A stretch of DNA of 64,000 nucleotides from Planctomycetaceae bacterium (GTDB lineage: Bacteria; Planctomycetota; Planctomycetia; Pirellulales; Pirellulaceae): the NCBI GenBank assembly GCA_027487485.1, contig JAIYDN010000069.1, forward strand, positions 33,197 through 97,196, written 5' to 3'. Position numbers and translations under genes: made by a program. Each line of letters starts with the position of its first letter. Positions within the stretch are counted from its first letter, which is position 1. Positions 1 to 8,500 of the stretch are shown piece after piece. The notes below the pieces were generated by a model that made no database searches, was not told where the DNA came from, and saw only the letters and a program-made list of their open reading frames with translations.

Positions 1-304
1 ACTGCGATGATGCCACCGCCTGGATCGCTGTGCTCGGTGAAACTGCTTCGGCATAACGAAGCCGTTTGGCAAACGGCTTGGCGCTGGATCAAGGCTGCGC
101 TCGCTGTACAGCTGGATGGGCAAAGTTCGGTATAAGCCACCAGCGACTTAAAACCGAAGGTTCTTCCTTCGGAATTTTCTTCATTCCGAAAACACTTGCA
201 TATGGGCGGCGATCGGCTTACCATCGTCCCAAATTACCATCGTCCCAAAGTTCAGTTCATGGGAACGATTCAAGTTCATTCCATGCCATTCCGGATCGGG
301 AAAT
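1..304. other. Gene-free left edge with stem-loops and a 16-bp tandem repeat
   Basis: I see no convincing gene here. A perfect 9-bp stem with a 3-base loop lies at 59-79. A 7-bp stem (154-160 with 166-172) is followed by a short T-rich stretch and could be a weak terminator of a gene left of the window. A 16-bp unit, ttaccatcgtcccaaa, occurs twice in tandem at 218-249. The open frame over 66-374 runs into the next gene and has no recognisable protein character. Confidence 0.5.
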
Positions 305-1240
305 ATGCCTAGCTACCATGTCGCTCGCGAAGTTGAAATCCTGGCTAGTCCTCAAAGAGTTTACGAAGTCTTAGCAGACTACCGAACCTGGAAGACTTGG
401 TCTCCTTGGCTAATTTCGGAGCCCGAGGCACTTGTCACGGTTTCAGACGACCCGTCGTCGGTTGGTTCTCAGTATGCATGGAAAGGGAACGTAACCGGGG
501 AAGGGGAACTTCAGCATCAGAAGCTTGTCCCTGCGAAGAGGATTGAAGACGAATTGCGGTTTCTCAAACCCTTCAAGTCGACTTGCCCTGTCGCATTCGA
601 ACTTCAGCCAAAGGGAGACGGCACGCTGCTTACCTGGACGATGGATGGAAATTTACCGTGGTTCTTGTTCTGGATGGTGCCCATGATGCGAACACTTCTA
701 GGCATGGATTTTCAGCGTGGGTTGAACATGCTCAAGGAATGGATTGAGACCGGTTCCATCCAATCGAAGATAAAGGTTCATGGTGTTGAAACCAGCGGCC
801 CCGTACGTATGGCCGGGATTTCAGGAACCTGCGATATCTATGAGATAGGTTCGGCGCTGGACAAAGCCTTTAGCGAAGCGCAAGCAGAATTCCGTCGATA
901 CAATCTAGCGACCGACGGAAAAATGATTTCCGTCTACACCGATTTTCGATTCAAAAAACAAGAGTTTGATTTCATCGGTGGCTTTGTCATTCCCGAAAGC
1001 GTAGAAGTTCCTAGCTCGTCCAAGCTGCAAGTTTGGAAGACACCAGCCTGCAAGTCATTTCGCGTGGAGCATATCGGAAGTTACCGCCATCTTGGAAATG
1101 GATGGAGCGTAGCGAATCAATTGGTTCGATTTAAGAAGTTAAAACAACCGCGAACCGGAACGTACGAGATTTATCAAACCACCCCGCCGGAAACTCCTGA
1201 AGCAGAGCTTTCTACCGACATTATCCTGCCGTTGAAATAG
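305..1240 (+). CDS. SRPBCC family protein fused to a GyrI-like effector-binding domain
   Basis: The protein has 311 residues. Residues 1-150 look like an SRPBCC (START/polyketide-cyclase) ligand-binding fold: the opening reads as the typical strand with an 'ASPQRVYEVLADYRTWKTW' pattern, followed by strands ending near the hydrophobic WFLFWMVPMMRTL segment. Residues 155-311 resemble the GyrI/BmrR-type effector-binding domain, with the typical 'VWKTPACKSFRVEHIGSY' strand and a closing 'TYEIYQTTPPETPEAEL' segment. No DNA-binding domain is present, so a role in binding a small hydrophobic ligand is more likely than direct transcriptional control. The gene stands alone. The domain calls come from family memory. 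Confidence 0.75.
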   Translation: MPSYHVAREVEILASPQRVYEVLADYRTWKTWSPWLISEPEALVTVSDDPSSVGSQYAWKGNVTGEGELQHQKLVPAKRIEDELRFLKPFKSTCPVAFELQPKGDGTLLTWTMDGNLPWFLFWMVPMMRTLLGMDFQRGLNMLKEWIETGSIQSKIKVHGVETSGPVRMAGISGTCDIYEIGSALDKAFSEAQAEFRRYNLATDGKMISVYTDFRFKKQEFDFIGGFVIPESVEVPSSSKLQVWKTPACKSFRVEHIGSYRHLGNGWSVANQLVRFKKLKQPRTGTYEIYQTTPPETPEAELSTDIILPLK

Positions 1241-1285
1241 TTCGGATGAGGCACATGTGGTAACCTGCGCCGTGGGAATTAGGTG

Positions 1286-1441
1286 CCAATACCATCTACT
1301 TTCAAGCTGTTTTGAATGTCGAACACCGAATCAGGAATGTCGAATGTCGAAGTAGCGATTGTATTCCTTGGGATTTCGACGTTCCTTGTTCGAAATTCGA
1401 TATTGATTTTGATTGGTAAATGACAAAGTAGATGGCATTGG
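1286..1441. repeat. Inverted-repeat-bounded intergenic element (MITE-like)
   Basis: The 17-bp arms at 1286-1302 and 1425-1441 are inverted copies with one mismatch and enclose about 120 bp. The interior is rich in aatgtcgaa-type words. There is no open frame of note. The element ends directly against a gctagcgcc repeat arm. The whole gap between the neighbouring genes (1241-1564) is otherwise featureless. Confidence 0.6.
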
Positions 1442-1461
1442 GCTAGCGCCCGCGGCTCAAG
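1440..1461. repeat. Solo arm of the gctagcgcc palindromic repeat family
   Basis: The sequence gggctagcgcccgcggctca closely matches the right arm of the palindrome found at 19565-19638. Only one arm is present here, so this looks like a decayed or partial copy. Confidence 0.5.
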
Positions 1462-1564
1462 CAGAGGTAATCCGAGCTAGCGCAGAGAAGTTCGTTGGTT
1501 TATACTTGCTCTTTGGTTACTACCATTTTTGTTCCCTCGCAAGTTCCCTTTAGGAAGCGGTACC

Positions 1565-2530
1565 ATGCCCATTCATCGACGCGACTTTACTGGCAGTTTG
1601 AGTGCTTTAGCGGCATTAGGTGTACTGCCGAATTTGGCTCAATCCCAAGAATCAGGTCGCTCACCTCTTTTTATAGCGACATGGAACTTTGGACTTCCCG
1701 CGTGTCAGAAATCGCTTGAGACATTACAGAAAAGCGGATCTGTCTTGGATGCGATTGAGCTTGGGATTCACGTTGCTGAGGCCGATGTTCGCGTCGATTC
1801 GGTCGGCGTGGGTGGTGCTCCCAACGCTCAGGGAGTTGTCCAATTGGATGCATGCTTTATGGACGGCGCGACGCACAAGGCGGGCTCGGTAGCGGGTTTG
1901 GAACAATACCCTCACCCTATTTCTGTGGCTCGAAGGGTTATGGAAAAGACAAAGCACGTGATGTTGGTTGGCCATGGGGCTGCCGAGTTTGCTCGGTTGC
2001 AGGGCTTTGAAAAGCAAGAACTGCTGACAGAAGAACAACGTAAGAAGTGGATGGAATGGAAATCCAAGCAACCCGCCGATCCTGTTGCCGCTCCACCCAA
2101 CCACGATACGATCGCTTTGGTAGGCATGGATACGAACGGGCATATTGCCGGCGGATGCTCCACCAGCGGACTTGCCTACAAATTACCCGGTCGAGTTGGA
2201 GACAGCCCTATTCTTGGAGGTGGGCTCTATGTCGATGGTGAAGTGGGAGCAGCCGGGGCCACCGGTATTGGCGAAAACATCATGCGTTATTGCGGATCCT
2301 TTGCCATCGTGGAACTGATGCGAACCGGAATGGACCCAACCGCTGCATGCAAATCGGTCATCGAGCGGATTGCTCGGACAGAAAAGAAGCCACCTTCTGA
2401 ATTGCACATTAACTTTCTGGCGATGGATAAACAAGGCCGTTGGGGCGGCGCTGGGACCGATGCCGAATTTCAAATCGCAGTCGTAGACTCCCGTTCTGCA
2501 AGACTTGAAACGCCTTTGTTGGTTAAGTAG
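1565..2530 (+). CDS. Tat-exported N4-(beta-N-acetylglucosaminyl)-asparaginase / isoaspartyl peptidase-type Ntn hydrolase
   Basis: This is a family T2 N-terminal-nucleophile hydrolase. Family members self-cleave before a threonine that becomes the nucleophile, and they hydrolyse glycosyl-asparagine or asparagine side-chain amides. The cleavage motif HDTIALVGMDTNGHIAGG is intact at about residue 179, and the glycine-rich GDSPILGGGLYVD segment that shapes the pocket follows. The start chosen is the ATG at 1565. It opens with MPIHRRDFTGSLSALAALG, a twin-arginine signal, so the enzyme should be periplasmic. An upstream in-frame ATG at 1529 would bury the signal. Length is usual for the family. The exact substrate (glycoasparagine or isoaspartyl peptide) cannot be told from sequence. 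Confidence 0.85.
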   Translation: MPIHRRDFTGSLSALAALGVLPNLAQSQESGRSPLFIATWNFGLPACQKSLETLQKSGSVLDAIELGIHVAEADVRVDSVGVGGAPNAQGVVQLDACFMDGATHKAGSVAGLEQYPHPISVARRVMEKTKHVMLVGHGAAEFARLQGFEKQELLTEEQRKKWMEWKSKQPADPVAAPPNHDTIALVGMDTNGHIAGGCSTSGLAYKLPGRVGDSPILGGGLYVDGEVGAAGATGIGENIMRYCGSFAIVELMRTGMDPTAACKSVIERIARTEKKPPSELHINFLAMDKQGRWGGAGTDAEFQIAVVDSRSARLETPLLVK

Positions 2531-2555
2531 ACGATGGAACCTGGAGTTCGTTAGA

Positions 2556-3392
2556 ATGCACAACTGGCCATTGAGACCGTGGTGGATCGTGTCTGGACTA
2601 ATCTTGATGGCGACCGCGACGAGTGTCTTGTCGCAAGAATCGGATTTGGACCTGCCAAGTTTCAATGCCGACCGATTCACTTTCGTTCGAATCGTCTATG
2701 ACAGTGCGGGTGGCCAAAACGAAGCCTTCTACCGAGGCGACTCCGGTTGGATTCCACGATGGGCTACGGACCATCCGGTTGGGGCCAAAAATTTGACTTG
2801 GCGTTTGAGACAACTAACCACCATAGAGACCAACCAAGGAACGCTGCTTCTTCGGCTAACAGATCCGCGGCTAACAGACTTTCCTTTTATTTTCATGAGC
2901 GATCCGGGATGGCAAGTCTTGGATGTTGCCGAACAACGAGCACTGAAGAGCTACCTAGATAATGGCGGCTTCCTTTGGGTGGATGATTTTTGGGGACAAG
3001 CGGAATGGGACAATTGGGAAGCGAACATGCAGCAGGTCGCGCCCCAGTGGAAATGGTTCGACATTCCCCCGGATCACCCGATCATGTCCTCCGTCTATCC
3101 ACTCACTGAATGTCCGCAGATAACCGCCATCCAGTTCTACCGAAGAGGCGGCGTTACCTATGATCCATGGCAATTCCATCGACAGCCCAACGGCGGCACC
3201 ACCGACATGATGCAAGTTCACTTTCGAGGGCTGCAAGACGATCATGGACGTCTTGTTGCGGTCGCGACTCACAATACCGATATCGCAGATGGATGGGAGC
3301 GCGAAGGTGACGATGAAGAGTTCTTTCGTCGCTTCTCGATCAAAGCTTATGCACTAGCCATCAATATTCTAACCTACGCGATGACACACTGA
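2556..3392 (+). CDS. DUF4159 domain-containing secreted protein
   Basis: The protein has 278 residues. A hydrophobic signal segment at residues 8-28 ends near VLSQES. It is followed by a DUF4159 domain: 'FTFVRIVYDSAGG', then 'LRLTDPRLTDFPFIFMSDPGW', then a 'GGFLWVDDFWG' core. This layout resembles a Rossmann-like or glutamine-amidotransferase-like fold. The function is unknown. In planctomycetes and other bacteria the family often sits near MoxR/DUF58 genes, but here it follows the asparaginase. The start at 2556 is chosen because the longer frame from 2505 overlaps the asparaginase and would place charged residues before the signal. Confidence 0.75.
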   Translation: MHNWPLRPWWIVSGLILMATATSVLSQESDLDLPSFNADRFTFVRIVYDSAGGQNEAFYRGDSGWIPRWATDHPVGAKNLTWRLRQLTTIETNQGTLLLRLTDPRLTDFPFIFMSDPGWQVLDVAEQRALKSYLDNGGFLWVDDFWGQAEWDNWEANMQQVAPQWKWFDIPPDHPIMSSVYPLTECPQITAIQFYRRGGVTYDPWQFHRQPNGGTTDMMQVHFRGLQDDHGRLVAVATHNTDIADGWEREGDDEEFFRRFSIKAYALAINILTYAMTH

Positions 3393-3439
3393 TCTTGGGG
3401 CCATTCGGCGTAGGTTCCAGCTGGTAACGACACCATCGT

Positions 3440-4039
3440 TTATGGTTTCGTACAACCGCCTGCGATGGCACAAACGGCGCAGCCGCCTGAAGTACCACAG
3501 CCCGCCTTTTCTTTGGTGCCGCAATCCGGGCCACAACCATTTTGCAGTAGTTCTGCGAACCGCGATGAAGCTACTTTCTTTTGGTAGACATCCGAAAGGG
3601 CTTGAACGAAGGTATCCGTTGTCGATGTGGGGTCACCTAGAAAATGAAAATAAAGAGTTCGACCATCCAGCAAAGGCTCCACTTCAATCAAGACGTCTGG
3701 CGAGCCGCTTTCCGAAAGAAACTTTTGGCATTCGCCAGATGCTTCGGCGCTCAATAACTTCAGCTGGCGCCATAGCAGTTGATCTTCAGGACGCGTTCGT
3801 CTCAGATACTTTCCAGCATTTGGTTCGGACAAATAGCTGGGTTCCGTGGGAGCCAACACCTCGCCAATCTCGATCCCTCGGTAAGTCCGACATACCACTT
3901 CTTCGCCTCGGGCCAATTCTACGGTGCCTGATTGAATTGGGATAATATCGCGTTGGAAGCCAAAGCGAATCAGATAGAAGCCGGTGCTGGCATTCGATTC
4001 GGTACTAGCCGAGTTAGCGTCAAGGAATGTGCCGCTCAT
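3440..4039 (-). CDS. PSP1 (RicT/YaaT-like) domain protein with Cys-rich C-terminal tail
   Basis: The protein has 199 residues. Residues 15-135 resemble the PSP1 C-terminal domain, with the characteristic 'YRGIEIGEVL' strand and later 'PLLDGRTLYFHFLGD'. In Bacillus, RicT is part of a Y-complex that affects RNA processing; other members are poorly understood. The last 35 residues carry eight cysteines with glycines between them (CGPDCG, GCGTSGGCAVC, GGC). This suggests a metal or Fe-S ligand set, which would match the Fe-S clusters reported for the Bacillus complex. Its start codon overlaps the stop of the upstream cyclase gene (ATGA, 4036-4039), so the two are translationally coupled. PSP1 assignment moderately sure; metal binding inferred. 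Confidence 0.7.
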   Translation of the reverse strand: MSGTFLDANSASTESNASTGFYLIRFGFQRDIIPIQSGTVELARGEEVVCRTYRGIEIGEVLAPTEPSYLSEPNAGKYLRRTRPEDQLLWRQLKLLSAEASGECQKFLSESGSPDVLIEVEPLLDGRTLYFHFLGDPTSTTDTFVQALSDVYQKKVASSRFAELLQNGCGPDCGTKEKAGCGTSGGCAVCAIAGGCTKP

Positions 4040-5211
4040 GAAACTTTCGCCAAACTGAATTCACGGACCATCTCAATCGACTCTTTCATGGCAACTTGAT
4101 CGATCGAGTGGACGTTGATACTTTGTCCGACAGCTCGAAGCATCGTGACGGTCAGTCTACCACCAAGATGCTGCCGGAACTCTTCCAATCCATCAAAAAT
4201 CGTTTGTGCATCGAGTTCTTGATCGAACAAGGGAAGCTGTAAATCACGAAGTACTTGAAGGGTGCGTTGCATATCCGCCCGGTCAAGTCCATGGACTAAA
4301 TGCGAATAGACGGTATCCAATGCGACCCCTATGGAGACCGCTTCGCCGTGTCTCAAGCGAAACTGAGACAAGTGCTCCAGTTTATGCGCCGACCAATGCC
4401 CAAAATCTAGCGGCCTAGCTTCCTGCATTTCAAACGGGTCGCCACCATGAGTGATGTGATGCAAGTGCATGAGTACGCTTGAACGGATGGCCGGCAGCAC
4501 TGCATTCCAATCGCGAGCAACAATGGCGTGCGCTTGTTCGCACAAGAATCGAAAAGCAGCTGGACTTTTCAGGAGCGATACTTTCACGGCTTCGGAAAAG
4601 CCGGCTCGGAAGTCGCGATCAGGCAAGTGTTCCAGGAGCGACTGGTCGTTGACCACGGCCCATGGGACCGAAAAAGTCCCCTTCCAGTTTTTCTTCCCGT
4701 AGGCATTGATGGCATTTTTGACGCCGACCCCAGAGTCCGCCTGGGCAAGTGTGGTCGTTGGGAAGCGAACAAGTCGAATTCCGCGGTGCGCGATTGCGGC
4801 CGCGTAGCCGACCGCGTCCAGCACGGCCCCGCCGCCAATTACCAAAATGTAACTGCGCCGATCCAGTCCATCACGATCGATGGCTTGAAAAATGGACTCG
4901 ATCGCATTGGGATCATTCTTGATTTGTTCGCCACCATCGACCAGGGCGATTGGGGCTACCAGCTCCAGCGAATCGCTCGATTCCGCAATCCTGCGCGATA
5001 GATTGGTCAAGATGGCGGGGTTGGTGTCGACCACATTCCGGTCCACCCAAATTTGGACTCTGGCTTGGCGGGAGTCGCTTTTCAGCAGAGGCAGAACCTG
5101 ATCCCAGTCGTCCAGAAAACAATTTCGAGTGCAGCGGAGCCGTAGCTGCAGCGGAACCGAAAAGTTGACGTCGAGCGACTCTTCAGCAACGGACCAAGGA
5201 ATAGAAGCCAT
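4036..5211 (-). CDS. EboD-like 3-dehydroquinate synthase-family sugar-phosphate cyclase
   Basis: The protein has 391 residues and belongs to the dehydroquinate synthase superfamily: NAD-dependent, metal-dependent cyclisation of a phosphorylated sugar. It shows the 'VIGGGAVLDAVGYAAAIAHRG' nucleotide loop, PTTTLAQADSGVGVKNAIN, the 'GFSEAVKVSL' glutamate motif, and the histidine metal ligands in DFGHWSAHKLEH and 'RHGEAVSIG'. The wording around 'AIAHRGIRLVRFPTT' and 'VGVKNAINAYGKKNW' is closer to my memory of EboD, from the ebo metabolite-export cluster, than to true AroB. Genes eboA-C, E and F are not next to it. Its product is probably not dehydroquinate, but that is inference. It is the first gene of a coupled pair with the PSP1 protein. 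Confidence 0.75.
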   Translation of the reverse strand: MASIPWSVAEESLDVNFSVPLQLRLRCTRNCFLDDWDQVLPLLKSDSRQARVQIWVDRNVVDTNPAILTNLSRRIAESSDSLELVAPIALVDGGEQIKNDPNAIESIFQAIDRDGLDRRSYILVIGGGAVLDAVGYAAAIAHRGIRLVRFPTTTLAQADSGVGVKNAINAYGKKNWKGTFSVPWAVVNDQSLLEHLPDRDFRAGFSEAVKVSLLKSPAAFRFLCEQAHAIVARDWNAVLPAIRSSVLMHLHHITHGGDPFEMQEARPLDFGHWSAHKLEHLSQFRLRHGEAVSIGVALDTVYSHLVHGLDRADMQRTLQVLRDLQLPLFDQELDAQTIFDGLEEFRQHLGGRLTVTMLRAVGQSINVHSIDQVAMKESIEMVREFSLAKVS

Positions 5212-5403
5212 GCGCCTAGAGCTTAGATAGGTGGGATAGGGAGGGGATGAATTCTATTTCGAATTGTAGTCCAAACCCTTTCGCTGTGCATTCCGATTTT
5301 TTACCGGCTCAACGTTCTCGACGGGTAGGCTCCCGGCCCGTTCGAGGCCCTTTGTCGACGCGAGCTGATCGAGCTAACCACCAAAAAGTCCTACGGAAAT
5401 TTC

Positions 5404-5409
5404 TATAAT
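5404..5409 (+). promoter_or_regulatory. Possible -10 box (TATAAT) for the giant gene
   Basis: A perfect consensus -10 hexamer lies about 150 bp before the ATG. No good -35 box is found at 17 bp spacing, so the call is weak. If it is used, the transcript would begin just before the 5418-5522 stem. Confidence 0.3.
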
Positions 5410-5417
5410 TGAAGGTC

Positions 5418-5522
5418 GGGCAGGGCAAAACTGGGTAGCTTTCCGAGCGATTGCGTTGTTAAACTGGGGGGCTAAGTCCTAGGACTAATCCGCTTTATTG
5501 GACAGTTTTCCCTGTCTTGCCC
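5418..5522 (+). promoter_or_regulatory. Large stem with internal palindrome in the presumed 5' leader
   Basis: The arm cagggcaaaactg (5421-5433) pairs with cagttttccctg (5503-5514), and an outer gggca/tgccc pair extends it. The loop contains the perfect palindrome agtcctaggact (5475-5486). It could be an operator or a leader RNA structure. It does not match any riboswitch I know. Confidence 0.4.
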
Positions 5523-5559
5523 ATTCATTTGTATTGTCTGTCGTGAGGTAACAACCTAA

Positions 5560-8500
5560 ATGCGTCATCGTCGTTCGTCTCAACGTCAATCGTCTCGATC
5601 TTCGAAATCTAACTCGCAAAGGCTGATCCCACGGATTGAGCGACTTGAGATACGAACGCTTTTAGCAAGCGATATTATTTGGAACGATTCCAATTGGGAC
5701 GCGGCAGCCGATGCACCTGATGACAGCACGATAGTGAAAGGGGCCGATGCGTTTTACTTCGGCGGCCATCGAAACGTTGGCCTGAATTTGAGCATGAATC
5801 GAGTCGCCATTGCGACAGAGAATGCTTCCGTACAATTACCGGATGGGCTAACAAAGCTTTGGGGAATGGCTAATAAAGCAGTTGTTTATCAAACGACTGA
5901 TGAGCTTACTCCAACGTTGATCGCTCAGTTGTCAGCGACGCCAGGGGTGCTTGATGTGAGTCCTGTGTATGTTGACATGGCGTCTGGGACCGATATGTCG
6001 GTGCTCAATGAAATTATCGTTGGATTTAAGCCAAACCAAAACCCTGCCGAGTTCTTCGCACGGCATACCGAGTTTGCTTCTTTCGAACCTGTTATGGGTA
6101 CGCAGAACCAATATGTCGGAAAAATGGCACAGAACGGAGGACGTGCTGCGATCGACTTATCGAATCGATTGCTTTCCGATGGTGCGACAGAATGGGTACA
6201 TCCCAACTTCTATGTCAACTTTGAGAAGCACTTTATTCCCAATGACCCACGGTTTAACAACCAGTGGCATTTGCGCAACCTTGGACAAAGCGGGGGCGTC
6301 GCGGATGCAGACTCAGATGTAGATCTAGCGTGGGATGTCAATCAAGGAGGATCTAGCTCGATCGTCGTCGCGGTGATCGATGATGGTGTTCAATCGGCAC
6401 ACCCTGACCTAAACGTTTGGATCAATGCGGGCGAAATCGCTGGGGATGGAGTTGATAATGATGGTAATGGTTGGGTGGATGACATCAATGGCTGGAACTT
6501 TGTGACTTTGACCAACGCTTCCGAACCGATTGGGTCCGATGCTCACGGTACCGCCGTGGCTGGTGTTGCGGCAGCGCGAGGCAATAACAATCTTGGGGTG
6601 GCGGGCGCAGCCTACAATTCGCGGGTGATGTCGATCAAGGTTTTTCATGATAATTCTGTAGCCGCTTTGGATGACTTTGCTTCAGCCCTGTTGTATGCGG
6701 CTGGAATCACTGCCGATGGTCGAGGAACCTGGCGTGCTGGTGACTTGGTCAATAATTCGTGGGGAGGTGGAGGACCGTTCCCTAGCATGAATGCAGCACT
6801 TGCCATCGGCGTGGTTGCGGGGCGAGGCGGAGTGGGTGCAACCTATTTCTTCTCCTCTGGCAATAATGGATCGGGTGTACTGGGGGAACCCTCTGGTCAA
6901 TCGGCCTTCACCCCTGGGGTTATTGCGGTTGGTTCCACCAACAATCAAGGAGTTCGGTCCAGCTATAGTCAATACGGTGCAGCCCTCGATATCTTGGCTC
7001 CAAGCAATGGCGGATCTCTAGCCATTGATACGACGGACCGAACAGGTGCGGATGGTTATGCTGCAGGCGATTACACGGGAACGGGCGGTACTGGCTTTGG
7101 AGGGACGTCATCGGCATCGCCGTTAGCTGCAGGAATCGGTGCTTTGGCACTGGCTCAAGCCCAAGCTTTGGGTGTGACTTTGCGCCCCGCTGACTTCCGA
7201 GCTCTGATTCGAAACAGCACCGACTTGATCGGCGGTGTCAATTACAACATCAATACTGGCAAGCACATTGAATATGGCTTTGGCCGAGTCAATGCCTTCA
7301 CTCTTGTGGATGGCGTAGGTAAAGCAGAAATTTCCGTCGTCGATACAACCCGGGAAATTCCGTCAGGCGGAACCGTGAATTTGGGATCTGCTTTGGTGGG
7401 TCGATTTGTGGAAACAACAGTACGAGTGCGCAATCAAGGGACTGAGGATTTAACGATCGACTCGATCACCATGCCGGCATCGTTTTCGGTTGTGAACTTC
7501 GTACCGACGACCCTTGCAATCGGTGAGGTTTTACTTGTAACCGTTCGATTCAGTCCGACCTTACCTGGCAACTTTGCTAGCGACATGTTCATCAATAACA
7601 ATGACACCAACGAGTCTGCTTATCGAATTCGTTTGGTGGGTACAGCAACTGCCCCAAGAATTGGCGGGACGGCATTCGAAGATTTCGATAACAATGGAAT
7701 CTACAATTCTTACGAAAGAGGGGTTTCGAGTCCAGGATTCGCTTATATCGATACTAACACCAATGGCTCCTTCGATATTGGGGAGAGTCAGGCCATGATC
7801 GATGCCGCTGGTGACTACGCATTTAACGCTCTTCCGAATGGAACGTACGATGTGCGTTTCGAACTCGCAGGATGGGACCGCACCTCGGCCGTTGATGTTT
7901 ATACAGTAACGCTTTCAAGTGCTTCGAGCTTTTCCATTGGCAACAACTTTGGTTACGGTAAAGATGATCGAATGTACGCCAGAGTCATCGAAGATCTGAA
8001 TGCAAACGGCACCTTGGACGGAATGGACTTGCCGCTGCCGGGTTTTGTTGTCAGCAGTGGTGGTACCAGCACGGACACTTTCATTAGTACAGGCTCGGTT
8101 CCGATTGATGACGTTGCCACCTCCCTGTCCACCATTACTATTCCTGTGGGTAGCGGCTTAGTTCGCGACATCAATGTACGTATTAATCTCACCCACACTT
8201 GGGTAAGCGATCTGGACATCACCTTGATTGCGCCCGACTCCACAGAAATAGTGCTCGCGAGTGGTGTCGGCCTGGACGGCGATAACTTTACCAACACCAT
8301 TTTTGACGATAGCGCAACAATCAGCATTTTCGCGGGCAACGCTCCTTTTACTGGTACGTTCCGCCCGGCTCAACCGCTCTCAAGTTTCAATGGGCTGCTT
8401 CTCGAGGGACCTTGGACTTTAAAGATTGACGATTTGTTCTTTGGCGATTTCGGAACATTGCTCGACTGGTCGATGGAAATTGAACGCGATCTCGCGGTGG

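Larger units (their letters stand above)
5212..5559. other. Long upstream region of the giant surface-protein gene
   Basis: This 348-bp divergent gap separates the minus-strand cyclase from the giant plus-strand gene. It contains a TATAAT hexamer at 5404-5409, a long-armed stem (5418-5433 with 5503-5522) and a perfect 12-bp palindrome at 5475-5486. No small gene is apparent. A GAGGT ribosome-binding site lies at 5545-5549, ten bases before the ATG at 5560. Confidence 0.55.

Noticed and set aside
66-374. Open reading frame at the left edge
   Set aside because: It overlaps the SRPBCC gene in another frame and has no protein-like composition or signal.
4036-5211. True aroB (3-dehydroquinate synthase of the shikimate pathway)
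   Set aside because: The motifs fit the EboD-like branch better; no other shikimate gene is adjacent. Left as sugar-phosphate cyclase.
5418-5522. c-di-GMP or other riboswitch before the giant gene
   Set aside because: The stem lacks the conserved sequence blocks of the riboswitch classes I know; it is kept only as an unnamed structure.
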